Positions 60,415 through 64,000 of a stretch of 64,000 bases of DNA are shown here, in pieces. The DNA is taken from contig CAMVCB010000001.1 of NCBI GenBank assembly GCA_947165895.1, positions 372,001-436,000 of the forward strand, read 5' to 3'. The notes under the pieces were generated by a model. It saw only the letters and a list, made by a program, of their open reading frames with translations, searched no databases and was not told the DNA's origin. Positions within the stretch are counted from its first letter, which is position 1. Every line of letters starts with the position of its first letter. This stretch comes from an uncultured Treponema sp. (GTDB taxonomy: Bacteria > Spirochaetota > Spirochaetia > Treponematales > Treponemataceae). The position numbers were made by a program, and so were the translations under genes.

Positions 60415-61017
60415 ATGAATTATGAAATTGAATTAAAAGCCCATGTGTACGACACAAAAAACGTAACTGCCTGCCTTAATAAAATCGGAACCTTTCTTGG
60501 ACACACCCAAAAATCAGATGATTATTATCATTTTGAAATGCCTTGCGGAAAAATTGCCCCTGACGGACGCAGCTTTCTTTCTGCCCGAATCCGCCATGAA
60601 AAAATAACTAAGGACAAGCAGATTTCAAACTCCTTTTTATTCACATATAAAAAGAAGGAAATCCTAAAAAATCAAGACGGAACCCAAATAGAAGTAAATG
60701 ATGAAAATGAGTCCGAAATCTCCGATGCAAAAGCCCTTAGAACTTTTTTTTCAGATCTTGGCGCCACAATCGACCTTCATAAGGAAAAAAGCGTTGACGG
60801 CTGGAATGTAGATATTGAAGGAGAATGTGCCCACGCAGAACTTTGCCAGGTACCCCCGCTTGGATACTTTCTTGAAATCGAAATAATCAAAAATCAGAAT
60901 GATGAAGAAACTGTAAAAAAAATGAAAAATATAATAATGAAGATTTTTGAAATATGTGGCATTAAAAAAGAGGATATAGAAAGCCGGTATTACAGGGATA
61001 TGTTAAAATCGTTGTAA
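60415..61017 (+). CDS. CYTH-domain protein
   Basis: A 200-residue CYTH (CyaB/thiamin triphosphatase) domain with the signature Glu4-x-Glu6-x-Lys8 (EIELKAHV) and alternating charged strands (SARIRHEK, FTYKKKE, EIEIIKN). Family members bind triphosphates and act as triphosphatases or class IV adenylate cyclases; the activity cannot be assigned here. The chosen start gives the canonical N-terminus; a longer frame upstream overlaps the dus gene. Confidence 0.82.
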   Translation: MNYEIELKAHVYDTKNVTACLNKIGTFLGHTQKSDDYYHFEMPCGKIAPDGRSFLSARIRHEKITKDKQISNSFLFTYKKKEILKNQDGTQIEVNDENESEISDAKALRTFFSDLGATIDLHKEKSVDGWNVDIEGECAHAELCQVPPLGYFLEIEIIKNQNDEETVKKMKNIIMKIFEICGIKKEDIESRYYRDMLKSL

Positions 61018-61057
61018 AATTCTATAAAATAACGTTACAATAATTTTAGAGGTATTT

Positions 61058-61786
61058 ATGCTATTTGAAAGAAAAAAATACAAAAGTTTTGCACGACAAC
61101 AGTTAAATGGCAGATGGACAGTTCCTGTTCTTATGACAATTATTGCGGGCCTTATTCTGATTGTTTTTTCAATTCCACAGACAGTTGAAATGCTCCGCTC
61201 ATTTCCGGATATTTTTGAATATGATTTTTCTGATGTAAATTCTTTTTCCATTTTTATTAAAAGAGTTTCAGAAGAAAGTTCTTCATCTACCCTTCTTTCC
61301 TATATTCAGCTTGCAGTTGAAGCAATTCTTTATGTTGCGGGACTTAATGTTTACTTAAAGATGAGCCGTTCGCCAGAGCCTGTAAGCCTTTCTGATTTTT
61401 TTGAAGGAATGAATAACTGGTGGAGAGCTATTCTTGCCGCAATCTATAAATACATCTGGCTGCTTTTATGGTTTATGCTTTTCATTATTCCGGGAATCAT
61501 CAAATACTTTGCCTATTCCCAGATATTTTTTATTATCGCAGAATACAAAAAAGTTTCGATTCCTCGGGCCCTCAACATATCAAAAATCATCACACAGGGG
61601 CACAAGATGGACCTTTTTGTAATGTACCTGAGCTTTTTGGGATGGGCAATTCTTGCTTCAATTCCTGCGGGACTCGGTTTTATCTGGCTAAGCCCTTATA
61701 TGCACATGAGTTTTGTAAACGCTTATCACGCAATGCTTAAAGAAGCTTTGGAAACAGGAAGAATCAGACCGGAGGATTTACAGTAA
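61058..61786 (+). CDS. DUF975 membrane protein
   Basis: A 242-residue protein with about five membrane helices and the family's FIIPGIIKYFAYSQIFFI segment (near 140-158) followed by ALNISKIITQGHKMDLFVMYLSF in two parts. DUF975 proteins are of unknown function. AGAGG precedes ATG. Its stop overlaps the sppA start as TAATG, so the two are translationally coupled. Confidence 0.8.
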   Translation: MLFERKKYKSFARQQLNGRWTVPVLMTIIAGLILIVFSIPQTVEMLRSFPDIFEYDFSDVNSFSIFIKRVSEESSSSTLLSYIQLAVEAILYVAGLNVYLKMSRSPEPVSLSDFFEGMNNWWRAILAAIYKYIWLLLWFMLFIIPGIIKYFAYSQIFFIIAEYKKVSIPRALNISKIITQGHKMDLFVMYLSFLGWAILASIPAGLGFIWLSPYMHMSFVNAYHAMLKEALETGRIRPEDLQ

Positions 61787-62808
61787 TGAATAAAGAAACA
61801 AAATCTGGAATTATTGTCTTTGCAGTTTTGCTTCTGGTAATTTTAGGAGTTACGGCAGCAAGTATTTTTGGAGGTAAAAGTTCTGCTACTTCTGTTAAGA
61901 TTACAACAAGAGCAAAATCAAATCAGATTGTTCTTGATAAAGATTATGATAAGGAAGCTATAAAAAGCTATAAAGATGAATATGTGGCAGCCCTTTATAT
62001 TCAGGGAGTTATCCAGCAGGAAAATCAGGATTACAACCAGACCTGGCTGCTTTCAAAAATTAAAGACCTTAAAAATGATTCCAGAAACAGGGGCATCGTA
62101 ATTTATATGGAAACTCCGGGAGGAGCTGTTTATCAGGCTGATGAAGTTTATCTTGCATTGCAGGATTATAAAACTACCGGAAAAAAAGTTTTTGCTTATA
62201 TGGGAACTCTTTCTGCTTCAGGCGGCTACTATATTGCCTGTGCCGCAAACGAAATCTGGGCAAACCGCAATACCCTTACAGGTTCAATCGGCGTAATTTC
62301 AGGCCAGTTTATTGATATTTCAAAGCTTCTGGAAGATAAAGGAATCAGAACAGCAATCGTTCATTCGGGAAAAAACAAGGCTATGGGCCATATGACAGAA
62401 GCCTTTACTAAGGAACAGCTTGATATTATGCAGTCAATCTGTGATGAATGTTATGAGCAGTTTATTCACGTTGTTACAAACGGAAGAAAAATGACAAAAG
62501 CAGAAGTTCTTCCACTTGCTGACGGTCGAATTTTCACAGCACGTCAGGCTTTAGACAACAAATTGATTGACCATATTGATACCTGGGAACACTGTCTTTC
62601 ACATTTTACAGAAACTGTGCTTGAAAAACCGGGAATCAGGATTGAAACTTTCAAAAAAGAAAAGAAAACAAACTTCCGCGATTACCTGACCGGCCAGATT
62701 TCTGACCTGCTTACAAGGCAGACTGCCGCTCAGCTTGGAATTCCTGCAAAGGCAATGAAGGAAATAAACCAGCTTAGTGACGGCCCAATGTACATGTACA
62801 TTCAATAA
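61786..62808 (+). CDS. sppA: Signal peptide peptidase SppA (S49)
   Basis: A 340-residue membrane-bound serine protease of the short SppA type. One N-terminal helix (9-28) anchors it; the catalytic Ser145 lies in TLSASGGYYI and the lysine base is Lys196 or Lys198 in SGKNKAMG; TGSIGVI is conserved. It degrades signal peptides left in the membrane. GGAGG precedes ATG within the DUF975 gene end. Confidence 0.9.
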   Translation: MNKETKSGIIVFAVLLLVILGVTAASIFGGKSSATSVKITTRAKSNQIVLDKDYDKEAIKSYKDEYVAALYIQGVIQQENQDYNQTWLLSKIKDLKNDSRNRGIVIYMETPGGAVYQADEVYLALQDYKTTGKKVFAYMGTLSASGGYYIACAANEIWANRNTLTGSIGVISGQFIDISKLLEDKGIRTAIVHSGKNKAMGHMTEAFTKEQLDIMQSICDECYEQFIHVVTNGRKMTKAEVLPLADGRIFTARQALDNKLIDHIDTWEHCLSHFTETVLEKPGIRIETFKKEKKTNFRDYLTGQISDLLTRQTAAQLGIPAKAMKEINQLSDGPMYMYIQ

Positions 62809-62813
62809 TAAAG

Positions 62814-62879
62814 AGCCGCAGACATACACAGAAGAAGGCAGATAGAAAATCTGTAAAAATCTGAGTCCCGTCTGCGGCT
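62814..62879. terminator. Terminator after sppA
   Basis: AGCCGCAGAC (62814-62823) and GTCTGCGGCT (62870-62879) are perfect arms with an inner CAGAT/ATCTG hairpin; the plus strand continues into a T-rich stretch. The right arm overlaps the stop of the convergent methyltransferase gene. Confidence 0.65.
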
Positions 62880-63870
62880 AAATTCTTTTTATCAGATAAA
62901 GCGAAGCTTTCTTTCCATTAATTAAGGTGTGTAAGCTTTTTTCAATCATCAGCCCTTTTTCTGCTGCACTGGCTTCCAGCTCTTCCTTCCGCGCACTCAA
63001 AATCACCATTTTACCGTCAGTCTTAAGCACGCGCAAAAAAGAATCAAACATTCTATTATAAAAAGCTTTGATGTCACCTATATCTTCATAAAAGCCCCAG
63101 GGCGGATCTGTAATAACAGCATCAAGCTGACCGTCCCCGATGTACTCAAGCTTAAAGGCATCTGCCACCCGCAGATCCACGCGCTCGTCCGCCATCTGTT
63201 TTTTTGCGCGGATTATTTCCACCTGCTCAGAACTGATGTCACTGACATAAAGCTTTGAAGGATTAAATTTTTTAATCAGCTGAAGGGGAATCGAACCGTA
63301 GCCCGCAAAAGGATCTGCACAAACCTGTCCTGGTGTCAGTCCGCCAAAGACGCACATCATATAGGCAACTTCAGGACGCAACTCCCCTTTATTCAGATTT
63401 TTTTCCGTAAACTCCCGTTTAGAAATCAGCTGACCGCAGAATGAAAAACCTTCCCGGCGGATTGAATACCAGATTTCAGTGGAAGGACTTACGCGGTCAA
63501 GGGAAAGCCTGGAGTTCTGCAGAACAGATTCTTCTGCCCGGCGCGCCAGCGCCTTATCAACCTTTGCAAACTGATTTTCCTGGACAAAACGGACACGGAA
63601 GCTTCCCCTGTTAATCAAATAGTAATTTTTCTGACCTGCGACAGCATTCACCATGGTCTTAAAATTAGCGCCGCCTTTAAAAGTCTTTAAAACAAAGAAT
63701 GTATTATTGAAATAAATTACCTTTTCCAGGTCGCGGGAATTGCCGTCAAAGCGGTAATGTACAAAACCATCATAAAGCGCTATTATTTTTACACCTTTAA
63801 TTAAACGCGGAAAATCCGCCGCAACGACATCCTGAAAGCCCGTTGTGAAGCTTGAAATAAATTCTGCCAT
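62878..63870 (-). CDS. THUMP/UPF0020-type RNA methyltransferase
   Basis: A 330-residue protein with an N-terminal region resembling a THUMP-type RNA-binding part (1-110) and a Rossmann methyltransferase domain (about 160-330): ADPFAGYGSIPLQL is the SAM loop and DPPWG the catalytic motif of N2-guanine methyltransferases (Trm14/Trm11/RlmL group). The substrate may be tRNA or rRNA guanine; I cannot decide. No ribosome site is present; TACATT ends 6 nt before ATG, a weaker leaderless case. Confidence 0.8.
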   Translation of the reverse strand: MAEFISSFTTGFQDVVAADFPRLIKGVKIIALYDGFVHYRFDGNSRDLEKVIYFNNTFFVLKTFKGGANFKTMVNAVAGQKNYYLINRGSFRVRFVQENQFAKVDKALARRAEESVLQNSRLSLDRVSPSTEIWYSIRREGFSFCGQLISKREFTEKNLNKGELRPEVAYMMCVFGGLTPGQVCADPFAGYGSIPLQLIKKFNPSKLYVSDISSEQVEIIRAKKQMADERVDLRVADAFKLEYIGDGQLDAVITDPPWGFYEDIGDIKAFYNRMFDSFLRVLKTDGKMVILSARKEELEASAAEKGLMIEKSLHTLINGKKASLYLIKRI

Positions 63871-63953
63871 AGGGAAAATGTACTATAAATCCCCTTTTTG
63901 AATCTAGACACACAGGCCTAAAATCCTATATATTATTAGAATACGTTATATGT

Positions 63954-63998
63954 AAAAAGTGTTTTATAAACATAGTCTTGCGACCTTGTTATAACACC
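63954..63998 (-). terminator. Terminator-like structure at the window end
   Basis: On the minus strand GTGTTATAAC pairs imperfectly with GTTTATAAAACAC around an inner GGTC-GCAA-GACT hairpin, and five T follow. This fits the 3' end of a minus-strand transcript that starts beyond the window. No gene is seen in 63871-64000. Confidence 0.45.
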
Positions 63999-64000
63999 TA

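Noticed and set aside
1..64000. tRNA and rRNA genes.
   Set aside because: I saw no cloverleaf with a T-arm consensus and no rRNA-like stretch on either strand; a tRNAscan run would be decisive.

Overview
The window looks like a chromosomal segment of a Treponema-type spirochaete, most likely a gut or rumen species. The best evidence is the chemotaxis cluster cheA / cheW-cheR fusion / cheX / cheY in treponemal order, a FadL-like UPF0164 outer-membrane protein, lysine synthesis through DapL, an HD-GYP and a PilZ protein, and large exported treponemal-style receptor and TPR proteins. Names rest on motifs read by eye; no database search was possible.

Layout. 1-481: start of a lipoprotein gene cut by the window edge. 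766-4403: fatty-acid operon fabD-fabG-fabF-fabZ (minus). 4559-10412: SulP transporter, leuB, a HigA remnant, a YczE-like membrane protein and citramalate synthase (isoleucine route). 10413-18061: AT-rich accessory region with a palindrome cluster, a PIN-type toxin-antitoxin pair, an orphan FlhB-like switch domain, an IS66 remnant, an unrecognised three-gene membrane/coiled-coil operon next to a WYL regulator, and two small membrane proteins sharing an 18-bp dyad. 18148-21178: metal resistance (ArsR-AraC fusion regulator, separate HMA protein, CPC-type P1B ATPase). 21164-26295: membrane protein, YhhQ-type transporter, manA, sugar nucleotidyltransferase, deoD and split chromate transporter. 26350-31989: OmpR-like regulator and chemotaxis operon. 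32123-36980: outer-membrane barrel, dapL, dapB, lysC. 37009-42051: DJ-1 protein, then a TPP-riboswitch-led thiamin salvage cluster (thiM, thiE, HAD phosphatase, thiD, cytX). 42048-51730: small coiled-coil protein, 1558-residue SpoIIE-type receptor, 1045-residue exported TPR protein, UPF0164 protein. 51894-59317: GH57-like and DUF4912 proteins, a candidate small RNA, HD-GYP, aldo/keto reductase, glycyl-tRNA synthetase, PilZ protein. 59391-63870: Dus, CYTH, DUF975, SppA and a THUMP-type methyltransferase.

Two genome-wide themes stand out. First, about eight genes (sulP, cimA, deoD, the first chrA, cheA, lysC, dus, CYTH) have no Shine-Dalgarno sequence; instead a -10 hexamer ends 6-7 nt before the start codon, which predicts leaderless mRNAs. 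Most other genes have a clear GGAG-like site. Second, many intergenic gaps hold elaborate palindromes, including a 77-bp element downstream of glyQS with two hairpins whose loops are perfectly complementary. The most plausible undescribed system is the 488/368/101-residue operon at 13243-16222, bounded by a promoter-like segment and a terminator and preceded by a WYL regulator.
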